A DNA stretch of 64,000 bases from Byssochlamys sp. IMV 00236 (GCA_001931875.2 MSJH02000623.1:1-64000); one strand, 5' to 3'; positions 9,598 to 23,684 are shown, counted from the first letter of the stretch. The notes: generated by a model from the letters alone, not told the origin. Made by a program: numbers and translations.

Positions 9598-11055
9598 ATG
9601 GGCAACAAGCAACGTGAGACTCTGGCTCAGCCAGCGGCTACGCTCCTGCCCATCATGGCTACAAGATCACGTCCCCATTCTCCCTATCATGACCGTGCCA
9701 GGACTGGAACAGAATCACTACCTAATTTGAATTCTCCTCGCCTGACCTCCATCTCTGATGCTCCAGACAACCTACCAAGACACTTGGAGTATCCTTCCGG
9801 CTGGCTGTCGAGCAGATTCGGCAGCGATCCTCTTCCACCTATCCGACCAGCAGCTGTACCTGCGAGCGTGCAACATCCCGCTTGCACGCATTGTACTATG
9901 ACGCGCAAATTCGACGATGACAGCAACGAGACCTGCGACATATGCCACCGCAAGTCCGCCTTCGGGTGGCTCTACGTTTGTACAGAGGACCACGATGGTT
10001 TCATCCCGGCAGATAACGAATACTCGTCTACTCTATGCCGCGAGAGTTGTGATTCCGATACGACAGGTGAGATATCTCTCAGTCCCTGGATAAAGAAGGC
10101 CATCGAGCACGGCCAGTATACAACAGACCAAATGGAGATCCTGAAGCTGCAGAGAGCCAAAGTCGAAGAGGCTGTCTCAATTGCCAGGAACCCCACCCCT
10201 ACTTCCTCAGTCACCCATATTTCTGAATCATCCTACATAGAAGACACAGACGATGAAGCGTGGACTGAGACTGTAGAAGATACCAGCCAACCCGATACCG
10301 AATCAGAGCCAGAAGATAGCATGCCCGGTATCTCTGGCCCGCAGGTTGATCACATCAGACCACGAGCACATCCTGTCTGTCATCTTATGTGCTGCCACGC
10401 TTGTCGTCCAGCCTGCCGTGACCGTTCATGGGCGAGTCTCAATGCTGTTTGCAATGAAACACACGTGAAGCCGCCTCCACCATGGGACGTCTCGAACAGA
10501 CGAGTCTCAAATACCAATGTCGTGCGGCAGTTAGGTCTTGATAAAGCAGAGATTAATCCTCCACTGCCGTCGGATGGATCACCTAGATCCAATGAATTGT
10601 TGAAACAGAATAATTCTCATGGTCGCGGAGCCACAAATACAGAACACACCAACGAGAAATTGCTAGCTGTTACGCCGTCTGCACACGGCAAATTCGAGAA
10701 AATTAGACGATCAACAGAGAACAAAGCGAGCCGCCAAGGTGGAAGGTCGCAGATCCAGTCGACAGATCCAGTTGCTCCGGGATCAGCCAGACGAGGAGGG
10801 ATCGACCTTATCAGAAAGAACAGACCTCTAAGGTCAACCTCAGATCAACAGCCCACTGCTTCCGGAGGGGAGCCTACGGATATAGGACATAATGCTGAGT
10901 TACAGACTGGACCAACTTCCAGCAAAAGCCGCCGTCCCAGTCTCAACTCTGAATCCGACAGCGAAGTCGATGTGCCCGGTGGAGTCACGTTGACAGAGGA
11001 AGGAGTAACTACCGAAAAGGCAGATTTGGTCACGGATAAGGAGCTAGACGTTTAG
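9598..11055 (+). CDS. Conserved fungal protein with Cys-pair (zinc-ribbon-like) motifs, function unknown
   Basis: A single 485-codon exon from the ATG at 9598; an in-frame GTG at 9583 is not a likely start, and a second ATG at 9655 is possible. I recognise no named family. Two cysteine regions stand out. Near residues 96-135 there is CTHC, then CDICHRKSAFGWLYVC, spaced like a zinc-binding pair of Cys-x2-Cys knuckles. Near residues 255-290 there is HLMCCHACRPACRDRSW followed by another Cys. Between and after them the chain is rich in Ser, Thr, Pro, Asp and Glu (TDDEAWTETVEDTSQPDTES), as in disordered proteins. There is no signal peptide and no membrane segment. Two separated conserved-looking Cys/Trp patches suggest a structural metal site; any role is unknown. 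Confidence 0.72.
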   Translation: MGNKQRETLAQPAATLLPIMATRSRPHSPYHDRARTGTESLPNLNSPRLTSISDAPDNLPRHLEYPSGWLSSRFGSDPLPPIRPAAVPASVQHPACTHCTMTRKFDDDSNETCDICHRKSAFGWLYVCTEDHDGFIPADNEYSSTLCRESCDSDTTGEISLSPWIKKAIEHGQYTTDQMEILKLQRAKVEEAVSIARNPTPTSSVTHISESSYIEDTDDEAWTETVEDTSQPDTESEPEDSMPGISGPQVDHIRPRAHPVCHLMCCHACRPACRDRSWASLNAVCNETHVKPPPPWDVSNRRVSNTNVVRQLGLDKAEINPPLPSDGSPRSNELLKQNNSHGRGATNTEHTNEKLLAVTPSAHGKFEKIRRSTENKASRQGGRSQIQSTDPVAPGSARRGGIDLIRKNRPLRSTSDQQPTASGGEPTDIGHNAELQTGPTSSKSRRPSLNSESDSEVDVPGGVTLTEEGVTTEKADLVTDKELDV

Positions 11056-11312
11056 ATGATGGCGGGTCCCATTTATCGTATGGCAAACATCCCGACATAT
11101 GAATTATGTACATGTACTACTGGCCATCATTGTATTGTCTGCGAAGGTGAGGGGAAGAGACCGGGTTACTGTTCAATCATTTCTAGTTTCTGATACCAAG
11201 TGATACCAATTGACTTCTATGTTCTGAACTAGTTCTTGCACAAAGATTCCCCTGTACGGAGTAGAATTGTAGCATAGTAGAAAAAGTATTACTACTAGTA
11301 CTACTACAACCA

Positions 11313-11324
11313 CACGTGACGTCA
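11313..11324 (+). promoter_or_regulatory. Overlapping E-box (CACGTG) and CRE-like (TGACGTCA) palindromes
   Basis: CACGTG at 11313-11318 overlaps a perfect TGACGTCA at 11317-11324, about 150 bp upstream of the PEX11-like start. The first is a bHLH core and the second a full bZIP/ATF-CREB palindrome. Two overlapping perfect palindromes at promoter distance are unlikely by chance, but binding is an inference. Confidence 0.5.
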
Positions 11325-11348
11325 GGACGGGTGTTTCCCCAGGCCGAG

Positions 11349-11354
11349 CCTCGG
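11349..11354 (+). promoter_or_regulatory. CCTCGG element upstream of the PEX11-like gene
   Basis: CCTCGG sits inside the near-palindrome CCGAGCCTCGG (11344-11354), 118 bp upstream of the start. FarA/FarB bind this hexamer and regulate peroxin genes in Aspergillus, which fits the neighbour. The motif is short; treat as a candidate. Confidence 0.4.
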
Positions 11355-11471
11355 CTCCGTTTCACCGGTTAATCAAATGCAGCGCCGATGCGACTCTAGC
11401 TTAGATAAATCGATACGGGCGCGATTGGAATCACTCCATCCCGCAAAGTGCTTGATTTCTGATATGCCACC

Positions 11472-12539
11472 ATGGTGGATTCAGCGGAACCCCTAGAGCG
11501 TCTGGATGGAGCTCCTGATACTCAAGCAGACCATGCGGGGAAGTCAAATCACCCCGCGGGGGAATCTAAACATTCGGCGCTATCTGGCGCAGCAACGGCA
11601 CGGCAGCAAGTGGTCAAGGTGCTGTCCCAGACAGACACAACTATTGAGCGGATCAATACGTGAGTCGATCTTCCCTGGACCTATCTTCAGCTGAACGATG
11701 ATCATTTCTTGCAAGTATAACCTGTTAACGCTGTGATATGTAGTCTCCTATCCACCTCCGGAGGCCAAGAGAGCGTTCTCGCTTCAATAAACTATTCTTC
11801 GCATGCTCTACATTACCTCCTTTTTTCTGCTCCATCTGTTGCGCTGAGGAATCATTTGCGACTTCTTTTGCGGCAGAAATTCAACCGCAACCATGCTGTC
11901 GCTTCATCGGAATCGAAAACATCCTCACCATCCTCATCCCCTCTTCTCGCCCTGTCCTCTCTGATGTCCGAAACCCGATACAACCTGCGATTATTCGGTC
12001 TGATACCTCTCTGGGCCTGGGGCTCGGCAGTCCTCAAAGCTCCTCCCTCTGACCCTGTCCTCCGTGCTGTGGCCTTCCTCCAGGTCTTCGTGAACGTGGT
12101 TTATCAGGCGCTGGAGAACGTCGCATACCTTGCTTCCAAGGGCATCTTTCCAAAGAGCTTTGTGGAGCGACGCGGTGGAATCGACAAGTGGTATATATGG
12201 AGTACACGTGCATGGCTGGGCCATGTGCTGCTGGAGTTTGTTCGGCTGGGAAGAGAGACGGTTTTGAGGAAGGCGAAATACGCAGAATTGGAGAAAACCA
12301 AGATCAAACAGGATGACAAGGCAGCGCTAGCAGCTGTGCTGCAGCAGGAAGAGACTCGCAGGCAGGAAATCAGAGCATTCCGCAAAAGTCTCGTGAACAA
12401 CCTTGCCTGGGCACCGCTGTGTATCCACTGGAGCGTGGAACAGGGCATTGGCATCCCACCCAGCTTGACTGGCTTCATAAGTTTCATCGCTGGTGCTTGG
12501 GGCCTGTACGATCGGTGGCAGGCGACAGCACACGCATAA
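11472..12539 (+). CDS. PEX11-family peroxin (Pex11C-like)
   Basis: Two exons, 11472-11659 and 11744-12539, giving 327 residues. Joining them restores TTIERINTLLSTSGGQE, a typical PEX11 N-terminal block. PEX11 proteins bend and elongate the peroxisomal membrane during proliferation. The N-terminal ~45 residues are hydrophilic (ADHAGKSNHPAGESK). Next come amphipathic and hydrophobic segments (ASINYSSHALHYLLFSAPSV, LMSETRYNLRLFGLIPLWAW, FLQVFVNVVYQALENVAYL). A charged region with KTKIKQDDKAALAAVLQQEE follows. The chain ends with a final hydrophobic stretch (IPPSLTGFISFIAGAWGLYD). The ATG at 11472 has a good context (CACCATGG); an ATG at 11464 is out of frame. Its promoter carries CCTCGG and an E-box/CRE overlap. 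The family is clear; the Pex11C subgroup label is from recall. Confidence 0.88.
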
Positions 12540-12862
12540 GCCCTTCCATGGTTTGTAGGCTGGTTCCTCAATTCTACGTTCCTGATTCCGGGACGACGAC
12601 TACTATGGTCCGAAAAGACCGTTTACGCTTGCAGTCCAATCAGTCATTCTTCGATGGATGTCTGTTTTTTGCTTATATCATACCCACTTTCTCTTCTTGC
12701 TGATGTGCTGGTCAGGATCATAGATTCATAGAGTTATAGACCTTTTCTGTCGAATGTGGAACATTGGGCCCTGGTATCTCTCGTACCCAGCTGCGTTTGT
12801 CCTCATAATTCGCTGCAAATATTACAATCAAATTCAATTGCTAACAATATAAACAACCCTTC
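12540..12862. other. Convergent spacer
   Basis: 323 bp between the ends of the PEX11-like gene (+) and the aldo-keto reductase (-). It should carry both 3' untranslated regions. Nothing else seen. Confidence 0.5.
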
Positions 12863-14106
12863 TTAATTATCAAGCGCACAACTCGCCGCATCCACATAAT
12901 TATCCACCGGCGCATCATCCTTCACAACCTTCCAAATAGCATCAATTCTCTTAACCACCCACTCCTCCAACGGACCCTCCCTAACCGCCTCCAACATCTC
13001 CCTCAACTGCTCCGGCCTCCTCGCACCCATAATCATCCCGTCCGCAAACCTCTCCCCATCCAGCGCCGAATGAAACGCCACCCACCGATTCGCCAACGCA
13101 GCCTTACTAACCCCAGCTTCCTTCGAAATCGCATCCCACTCCCCCAAAATACCCTTCAAAGCAGGCTTATTATACATTATATCATACATCTGCCCTATAG
13201 CCGTCGAGGTATCAAACCGTCCGCCCTTATCTGCCGCAGCACGAGCCATGTCCTCGGGGGATTTGGCTAGAAACCCCCCTGCGAGAGGCGAGTAGGCACG
13301 GAAGGATATGCGCAGTTTTCTGAGAAGGGGAAAAAGTTCGGTTTCGGAGTGCCGGGCGATGGGGTTATAGTTGCCTTCGTAGATGGTGGGGAGGATGTAG
13401 GATTTTGAAGAGGCGTAGGTGTATAAGGAGGTGAGTTCTTGGGTGGTGAAATTGGATATGCCGAACTTTTGGGAGCGTGGGTTTGTTTAGTTATGGTTTT
13501 TGTTTGAAGGGGTTTCGAGGGGTCTGATAATATATGGGTTTTATGGTATAAGGGGATGATTGATAACTTACGCGTTTGAACTTTCCCGCTTCATAGAGCT
13601 CTTGGATCGTATCCATGATTTCTGATACGGGCGTTACAGGGTCGGGACTGTGTAGGTAGTATGTATCGACCTGTTCGGTTCATTCTTAATAAACCGAAGC
13701 AAAAAGAAAATTACCAGGAAAGAAAGGGGGGAAAAACATACACAATCAACCTTCAAATCCCGCAACGACTTCTCCATCCCCGCGAGGAGATTCTCCCTCT
13801 TCAATTTCCCCGGCCGGAACCCAGGCGCCTTTGTATGAATGGTGAATCTTCCTGGAGCGTCTAGTTCTCCTAGGATTTTCTCTGAATCTACCTGCAAGAT
13901 GTGTTAATTTGGTTTATATTCGTACGTTTGGCTCTTATACGAGCCGTCAAGAGGAGGTATGTATGTGTAACACTCACATAGCTATATGCTGTATCAATAG
14001 CTTTGACATCGTACTCTTCAAGCAATTTCAGAAATTCTTCACGTATCTCTGGGGTGTATGTGTTCATGGTGAAAGCCCCGAATATGAGTTCGATTGGGGG
14101 AGACAT
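12863..14106 (-). CDS. Aldo-keto reductase, AKR7-like (aflatoxin-aldehyde reductase type)
   Basis: Four exons on the minus strand: 14106-13978, 13891-13742, 13670-13572 and 13465-12863, all phase 0, giving 326 residues. These NADPH-dependent oxidoreductases reduce aldehydes and dialdehydes. The catalytic tetrad is in place: Asp38 and Tyr43 in AIDTAYSY, Lys64 in IHTKAPGF and His100 in YYLHSPDP. FGISNFT opens exon 4, and the C-terminal part has GDWD-like GEWDAISKEAGVSKAALANRW and the cofactor-binding GMIMGARRPEQLREML. Length and order fit the AKR7/AKR13 group. It converges on the PEX11-like gene. Many fungi carry several such enzymes, so the natural substrate is unknown. Nothing in the window suggests a toxin cluster; the family name reflects detoxification homologues. 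Confidence 0.92.
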
Positions 14107-15951
14107 TGTGGTTGTTTCTAGAGGGGGGGCACTTGTCCCCTTGAAGATTATGAGGTAGGTAGGTTAACTATAGACGGAATGTGAATTATCGAAGAGTAAT
14201 AATCTATGAAAGGTAGTTATAGGTCTCGGTATATATATTATTATTCTTCATATATCCAGGGGAGTAGATCTCGGGTCGGAAATACCCCCCCCTTTTCATT
14301 AGCTGCTACACTGGTGATTTAGAACCTGATCTCTGTGTCTGTTCAGTGATTCGGCCGAATTGCGACTTTTCTTCAAGACATGCGTGCATCAGTAGGTCTA
14401 GGAGATCTAGGACATCATATATGATGCTTTAATGGCATTATGGTTAACACACAACGATCATATTTATATATAATGATAATAATATCCCCATTACCATACA
14501 GGATCCGAATTAGGTGTCGTTGAAGTTCACCACACTGGCCCCGCCGAATATTGAAACCCCAGACGGGCCCCGCTAACTACCACCTGCACTACTATGTTAG
14601 ATCTAACATGTGCCGTCGTTAGAGAGTATCAGATGTGGGGAGTTCTGGGGAAGAGGAGAGGCAGGTGCCGCACTCCACTGTGGGCGAAAGAGAAAATGTT
14701 CTGGCTCGGAATATGAGACTATATTGAGTACCTAGGTAGTTAGAACCATCCCATGTTTGCTGGATTGCCTGAGTTGGTGGTCCTTGCTTGGGTTATTGGG
14801 GAAGCAGTTAGATTTTGATTGCTTTGCTTGTAAGCAAACAGGTCCAAGGTGTTAACTAGAACGGTAAAGTTGTCAATATTAAGGGAGTTTGTTTTACCAA
14901 TTCTCAGGAGCAGTGCGGCAAGCCAAGCTGCAAAGATGCCGTGCTGCGCGAAAGGAGAAAAAAAAAAAGAACATGCAGTTTGATGAGTAGCAAACTTCTT
15001 TGACCGGATGGGGCATCGAAAGAGGGCATTCTGCAATATGCCTTATGTCACCCGTTCTCGGATATAAATAGGTGGATTTCGTTTGATTCTTAGATACCTA
15101 GGCTCAGATACGGCCAACTTCCATTTGAGGTTTCATTATGACATGCTTATATATATTGGAGCACAAAAGCCGCAATACTCCCAGTTTCATTCAACAATAA
15201 GTTACTATAAAATTATGTCAAACTATTATAAAGCGCATTTCTGCAACGAAAAATGGATGAACCGTGGAAAACGACTATGGTGGAGATTATAGCTAATCCA
15301 ATCCATTGAGTGAAGTAGGTCCCCTCTGCCAATTTGGCCGCTGAAGTTGCTTCCTTTATTAACCATAAACCGTCTAGCTTATATTATCTCGGAGACTTCC
15401 TACCGGGTGGGATTCTCCTCACCTTTGTCTCCGCAAGCTCATGATGGTTGTTGTGATGGCCCTTGCTGTCAGATTTGCCGAAGATGGACGAGCCCAGTTT
15501 CTCCTGCCATTCAGGTCGGTCGTACTAGATGAACGCGGGGTGTGCAGAAACCCATGGTGGTAAAAATAGCCCGAGCTTGCTAGGGTATCATGGCATCTGG
15601 CAGTTTCAGCCTGCTAAGATGTTGTTTGTCTCTTTGTATGGAGCCCAGGTCGGCTCTATGACGAGTATGATAACAATAAGGAAGCTCCCTGTGGGTAGGA
15701 GATCTCCAAGAATTTTATCTAACAACAAAGCATTGTCGCGTGAAAGAGAAGGAGTCATACAATGACTTCTTCACACACAATGGATTCCTCACGGACTCTT
15801 AAAGGCACAGGGAGGCCTATCATTCCGTTCCTGCACTTTCGATATATTTATTCATTTGAAGAACCACAGTATTGAAAGATATATAATGCACCGAGTCTTG
15901 TCTTGTCTTTGCTTTCCCCCCAGTATATCAGACGATTCGCACTCCGATACT
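14107..15951. other. Intergenic region, ~1.8 kb
   Basis: A/T-rich sequence between the divergent AKR and DUF7730-type genes, with a poly-A run near 14948-14968. Short frames (for example 14740-15036 minus and 15083-15292 plus) lack any family resemblance. Possible upstream extension of the next gene starts at 15856 or 15886. No gene supported. Confidence 0.45.
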
Positions 15952-17615
15952 ATGCCAGAGGATACCGAGACGCGGGACGCCAGCGATCATGGCAGTCATG
16001 AAAGCCATGATGATAACGCTAGCATTGAGCCCGTGGAAGACGAGGAATCAGCTGATTCTCAGGGAGAGTCCAGGTACGTATATGCTTGGATATGTTAACG
16101 CCTTCACAAACTTTGCAACTGACAGGACAAAGACAAACGCAAAGCACCTTCTTCTCCCTGCCACTGGAGATCCGCCAGAGGATATACTCTGACTTGTTGA
16201 GCCGCCACAAGAACAGAGAAAGGACCCCGAATATAAACTGGGAAATAACCCGGTTCGGCCGCGAGTGTGGCTGCTGGGAAGGCGGGACATGGGACTGTGG
16301 GAGAAATCTTCGGCGCCTGCTCGATGGCGACTATAACAGGCATGTCAGACTCGCTCCCGCTTGGACAGTCAGATACCGCCTCGGCGTACAGATCCTCAGG
16401 ACCTGTATGCGGGTCTATGAGGAAGCGCGAGAGTTTCTATACGAAAGGAATCAGTGGATAGACGTTAGCTTCTGCTCGAATGCGCTACGTCAAGCGATAT
16501 GTTTACTTGGAATTCGACCGGTCACCAGGCATACTCCAGTCTTCAGACAACCCAACAAATTTGCCTCAACTGTTTTTAAACTTCATATATGCCCTGCCAA
16601 TTCTCGCTGTCGTCAGAGTTTTTTCAGTATGCGCACTGTCTTCTTAGTAGGTCTAGATGATCTGTCTGACCTTGTTCCTTGCATCACCAACTGCGTGTAT
16701 AACGGTATCGGGCCCTTATCCAGGCTTGGTATGCGATTCTTTCCAAACAATATATGGCCCCGTGGAGCGGGAAGAGAGTTGACTGAAAAGGAATTCCAAG
16801 TTCGAGTCCTTGGCGTCCTGAGCCGTATCAGGATGACACCTCATCCTAGGCTTCAAGGGCCTCTACCGGAGATAGACAGATGGGCAGAGTATACATTGGA
16901 TTATGTGGAACCAAATAAACTCGAAAGACGCTTCGCTTCAAAACTAACCAGATACATGCCTGTTCATGAGTTCCTCGTATACTTCACGAAGAGAATGACC
17001 AGCTACGTGACACACCGCTGGGATCCAAGGTTCGAATCAGAAGAGGACAATGTACGGGATCTCGCCTTCCAGTGGTATAATGGCTTTCTGCGGTACAACG
17101 AACAGATAAACTCCGTGTCACGTTATTGCAGGAGAGCTCGAACCATCTCTGTACAGCTTCAATTGCGCTATCAGATCGTTCAGCTCCACCGCGGGACCTA
17201 CTGTCGTCATACCAACGCTCTCCGACATTTACTGGACGAGGGAGAGCTGAAAGAGAATCAACGGATTATTCAACAATTCTGGACTGGGGCAGAGTGGTGT
17301 CTGGGTGAGCTAGAGTGGGAGCCCTCGTCAACGGAGTACCAGCTCATTTTAAACATTGGATGGTTATTCACGTGGAACCATATTCCGTCGTGGTGGGATG
17401 AGCTATGGGAATTCGTCAATTCAGATGACTTCAGCCATGAGCGTGCGCGATATTATCTCTCCATGAACGCTTCTAGGATATCTAAGATGGGTGACTATGG
17501 CAGCTCCAGTGGTTGCAGAGACCCAGAAGGTCTGAGCAAGGAAGTCGAGAAGGCTCTTGCTCGGTTCTATAGTGATTCAGAATCGCCCAACCCGACAACT
17601 GAGGGGGGTATATGA
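15952..17615 (+). CDS. DUF7730/F-box-like fungal protein, function unknown
   Basis: Two exons, 15952-16073 and 16133-17615, giving 534 residues if the ATG at 15952 is used; in-frame ATGs at 15886 and 15856 are alternatives. Exon 1 is acidic and Ser-rich (ETRDASDHGSHESHDD). The splice (GTACGT donor, AAAG acceptor) yields GESRQTQSTFFSLPLEIRQR, and the LPLEIRQRIY motif starts the DUF7730 or F-box-related fold that is abundant in moulds. Further on, the pattern LGVQILRTCMRVYEEAREFL is also typical of that group, where a helical region precedes a variable body rich in Trp and Arg. Such proteins are thought of as possible ubiquitin-ligase adaptors, but no partner motif is visible. Start and acceptor are uncertain; the family call is reasonably safe. 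Confidence 0.75.
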
Positions 17616-18042
17616 TTTTTTCTGGTCCTTCTAAAGATAGTTATTGATTATTTGCATTACGTTCGTCCCTCATACACGCACTCAATATAGTTCTTGGTAC
17701 TAGATTCTAAACCGAAAATAGCTCTAGATGATACTAGTACAGAATAAAAGTCGAATAGAGACCATGACCAACATAGATAAACAAAACAGAGGTATCATAA
17801 TGCATAAAGTTGAAGGATTCTAAGAAAAAACCATGAAAACTAGACTCCATGCGCCGATTTTCGCGATTGTGTTCTGAAATGGCTGAAAATAGGCCCCGTT
17901 TCAGGTCTCCTTTTGCTCTATTATGGTGAACAAGAAAGGTAGTCCGTGTCTCATAACCTGAACGCGGAAATCGTTAGTAACACTCATGCCACCAGATTAT
18001 AAAGGAGCACATACATATCAACTCGACGAGAGACGATCAAAT
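17616..18042. other. Convergent spacer
   Basis: 427 bp of A/T-rich sequence between converging genes; carries two 3' ends. Nothing else seen. Confidence 0.5.
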
Positions 18043-18738
18043 CTACATCTCTGGAATATCCTCCAGCGAGGAGCGAATCCGGTTACGATTCCTCCCGGGA
18101 CTCAAGTGTTGCTCTGGTGAAACGTGCAAATCAGACATTTCCTCGACCTGATCAGCAGAGGAAAACTGTGCCTCGGCCTCAACGGCCATTTGTGAGCGCC
18201 ATATATGGTCATAAAAGGCGCTGTCCAAGAAAGCGTCAACGGACCAAGACGTCTTTTCCAACGGAGTCAGGCCTTCAGTGGACGAGTTCCACAGGAACGT
18301 GCCAACTCCATCAACTGTGCGCACACTCCGCGTATATTCGTCGTCCCACTGCCATATATCGACCTCCACGCTGCACAGGTCTGTTAGACCTGCTTCGAAG
18401 TGGTATATCAAATTCCGCTGTTCATTGTTCAAGTTGAATATCAGCATTCCTTGGACCACGGACCGTGGATCTGTGGAACGGATGATGACTGGCGGGCTTG
18501 AATCTGCGAAGGTACATAGTCTATAGCCATGGAGAGTTGCTTGGGTCATGTTCCTGGAGATATCAACCTGTTGGCCCATGTGGATATGGTATTTCAGGAC
18601 GGTGGGGACCATCAGTGGGCCATAGACGAAACGTGGGCTGCAGTCTGCCTTGCTCAAGAAATGGTCCACTTCACTGAATGTCAGGATATTACCCAGAGCA
18701 CGACGATAGTCAGCTGGACACGAGGGTTTTGACTCCAT
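18043..18738 (-). CDS. AIG2-like / gamma-glutamylcyclotransferase-fold protein
   Basis: A single 231-codon exon from the ATG at 18736-18738; the longer frame upstream begins with GTG and is not used. The signature FVYGPLMVPTVL (a variant of the family YGTLM) begins near residue 36 and forms the glycine-rich loop of the AIG2/GGCT fold. It is followed by TLHGYRLCTFADSSPPVIIR and VVQGMLIFNLNNEQRNLIYHFEAG, where the Glu in HFEAG lies where the catalytic acid sits in active members. The fold covers roughly residues 33-150. The C-terminal ~50 residues are acidic and then Arg-rich (PGRNRNRIRSS). Family enzymes release 5-oxoproline from gamma-glutamyl compounds, but many fungal AIG2-like proteins are uncharacterised. 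The Pro in place of Thr in the loop makes activity less certain. Confidence 0.78.
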   Translation of the reverse strand: MESKPSCPADYRRALGNILTFSEVDHFLSKADCSPRFVYGPLMVPTVLKYHIHMGQQVDISRNMTQATLHGYRLCTFADSSPPVIIRSTDPRSVVQGMLIFNLNNEQRNLIYHFEAGLTDLCSVEVDIWQWDDEYTRSVRTVDGVGTFLWNSSTEGLTPLEKTSWSVDAFLDSAFYDHIWRSQMAVEAEAQFSSADQVEEMSDLHVSPEQHLSPGRNRNRIRSSLEDIPEM

Positions 18739-20209
18739 CTGGTAAATGAATTTCCGATAGATAAATGAGGATTCTATCTGGAACCAGGGACTTTCTCTGG
18801 TAATGTATGATATGTTGGGTATGCTAAGTGGAAGCGCAAGGAATTTCTTCAAACGAAGGGTAGATATACTGAGGCGCACACGCAGAATTCATGAAAGGGC
18901 CATGTATATGCGTCAGTGTCTCCATGACGATTGTATCAACGACATATAGTTTGTGTATGTCGTTTGCTAGAATCCTTCACAGGATACAGGTTCTGCAGGT
19001 AATTCCGACATTGTATATAAAGAGGAACAAATGATTTTTATGTTCTCTATATGCTGGTAGGGGTATATGAAACTCAATACAGAAGATATAAAGAAGGATA
19101 TTTAACATCTGACGGTGGCTTCCTTCTGAAGGAAGCACAGGAGATTTTATGGGTGCCCTGGATGAATAGGCAGGAACAATAACAAGGTACATACATCCAA
19201 TGAATACCGTTTTCCAACAGTGATATGCATCCTACAGTGATATCTTGGGGCAGTCTACAGGGCGATTCCCCTCCTGAGGGTTTGCAGTGCCTATCTAAGT
19301 GTAGGCACCAGCCAGGACTGGAGCCTCATGCCCTGTGAATGGGTATGTGCACTACCAACAGACAACAGACATCACTCAGCTTCAGTCATGGCAGCAGAGT
19401 ACTCGTTCCAGCAGATCTGGCAGCATCAGATTGTAAGAATTTCAACTACATATAGCTACGATGCGATAATAAGAGAGGTATATATGACAAGATGGTCAAA
19501 GCAGACTGGAAGCGGGCCTGGTCCGAGCTGCCCTTCCGCACGTAAGGGACCCATGGCGGCGCGACTCCAGTTGGCGGGAAGAGCTAGAGTAAAGGAGCTT
19601 GGGTTTGCCCCCGCAGCGAAGTTGCTCCGAACCGCTCGAAGGATCCTTAGGAGACAGCCCATATCTACCATAATTTTGTGGCTATCGTAGGCAACAGAGG
19701 ATGTCGTAGTACAGTACAATAAGGTACTCAGTTAGCTGCTCACTAAGATCACTAAAGATCACTAAGAATCGAGCGGCTTCCACAGGCTTCTTTTGTGCAG
19801 CTGGGCGGGCAGTGGCGGCAAAATGATTACATAGGCTGAGCCCGTCGGACCGCCTGCGGACAGCTCAGCACACGCCGCACAGCGCCTCTGCCCTTTTGCT
19901 AAGTCATCAGTCAACCGCCGCGTCTATCGTCACCTCATAACTGGAGCTGTCTGTCTCTGCCAACCTCCAGACCTCCTCCAACTCTCCATCTGTCATCTCT
20001 CTACCCCCCCTCTACATCCCACCCCAGGCATCTCTGCTTTCCTGCGAGATCCTGTCTCTTCTTCACCTGCTCGTCTCCTTTCAGACTTTTCCTTTTTTCC
20101 CTCCATCTCCTTCCCCTTCGTTGTCGTTTAGTGACGTTCTCCGGCATTTCAGCCTGCGTCGCTCTCGCAGCTTGAGATACGTATAGCACAGTCTACAGCG
20201 TCGCTCAAG
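18739..20209. other. Intergenic region upstream of CDC48
   Basis: About 1.5 kb. The last 300 bp are strongly pyrimidine-rich (19960-20120), typical of the leader of a highly expressed fungal gene. Frames at 19328-19690 (+) and 19456-19719 (-) overlap each other and resemble nothing. No gene supported. Confidence 0.5.
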
Positions 20210-22976
<2,767 letters not shown>

Positions 22977-23684
22977 ACGGTTTCCTTTATGCTTGACACT
23001 TGTCCGACCTGCGATCAGCGGTTTGGTGGAGCAACTGGTGTGGACCTTGTTTTCTTTGAGATTGATTGGCTTTTTAATGTCTTCCCTTCTGTTTAACATC
23101 TCCCGCTTGTCTTCTGTGATGTATCTCATGTGGCATAGTCGACGTGCAAGTGAACAGACAGACTGTTCGCGTTGATTCTCGGGTCGAGCCCGGTTTCACG
23201 GATCGACTACGGAGAAAATGGAATCTGACAGGCGGGTTACTGAAGCTCAGCCAAGTGGATCTAACTCTCTGACTGTATTCTACATTCCTCCCATAGATGT
23301 CCATTTCAAGACCACAAAGCTCTTGTTGTGTTCTGATAGGGAAGCTTTCCACGTAGCCAAACCAATCATGGTGTCCAAACAGGTATCATGGGCGAACAGT
23401 AATCCAGCCTCCTCAACTAGACTCCCAAGACTCCCCAGTCCGAATGTGTAAAGTAGAAAAAAAAAAAAAAAAAAAAGGAAAACGCCTCTGTCCAGGATCT
23501 ATGATCTGGATATGCCATGTAAATAAAAAAAAAAGAACGATTACGTCTTGCAGCAGCGTCGACAAAGACCAAGGAAGGTCCTTAGAGTGTCCTGTCCTCT
23601 CATCATGTCTATCTTCCCAGGGTATCCCATCCGGCCGAATCCTTCCTAGCATGATAAGTCAGAAAAGACACCCAAGTACCATCA
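22977..23684. other. Convergent spacer with poly-A tract
   Basis: 708 bp between CDC48 (+) and the next gene (-). A run of 20 A at 23457-23476 and a shorter A-run near 23525-23535 are the only notable features. No gene seen. Confidence 0.5.
23457..23476 (+). repeat. Poly-A tract, 20 bp
   Basis: Twenty consecutive A residues in the spacer 3' of CDC48. Simple-sequence tract; length is prone to assembly error. Confidence 0.9.

Larger units (their letters stand above)
11056..11471. other. Intergenic region upstream of the PEX11-like gene
   Basis: 416 bp between two plus-strand genes. It contains the 3' end of the cysteine-patterned gene, a short run of ACT repeats near 11289-11308, and the overlapping E-box/CRE and CCTCGG sites listed separately. 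No gene. Confidence 0.5.

Noticed and set aside
12863..14106. Membership of a toxin biosynthesis cluster, suggested by the AKR7 family name
   Set aside because: No polyketide synthase, NRPS, transporter or cluster regulator is nearby; the neighbours are housekeeping genes.
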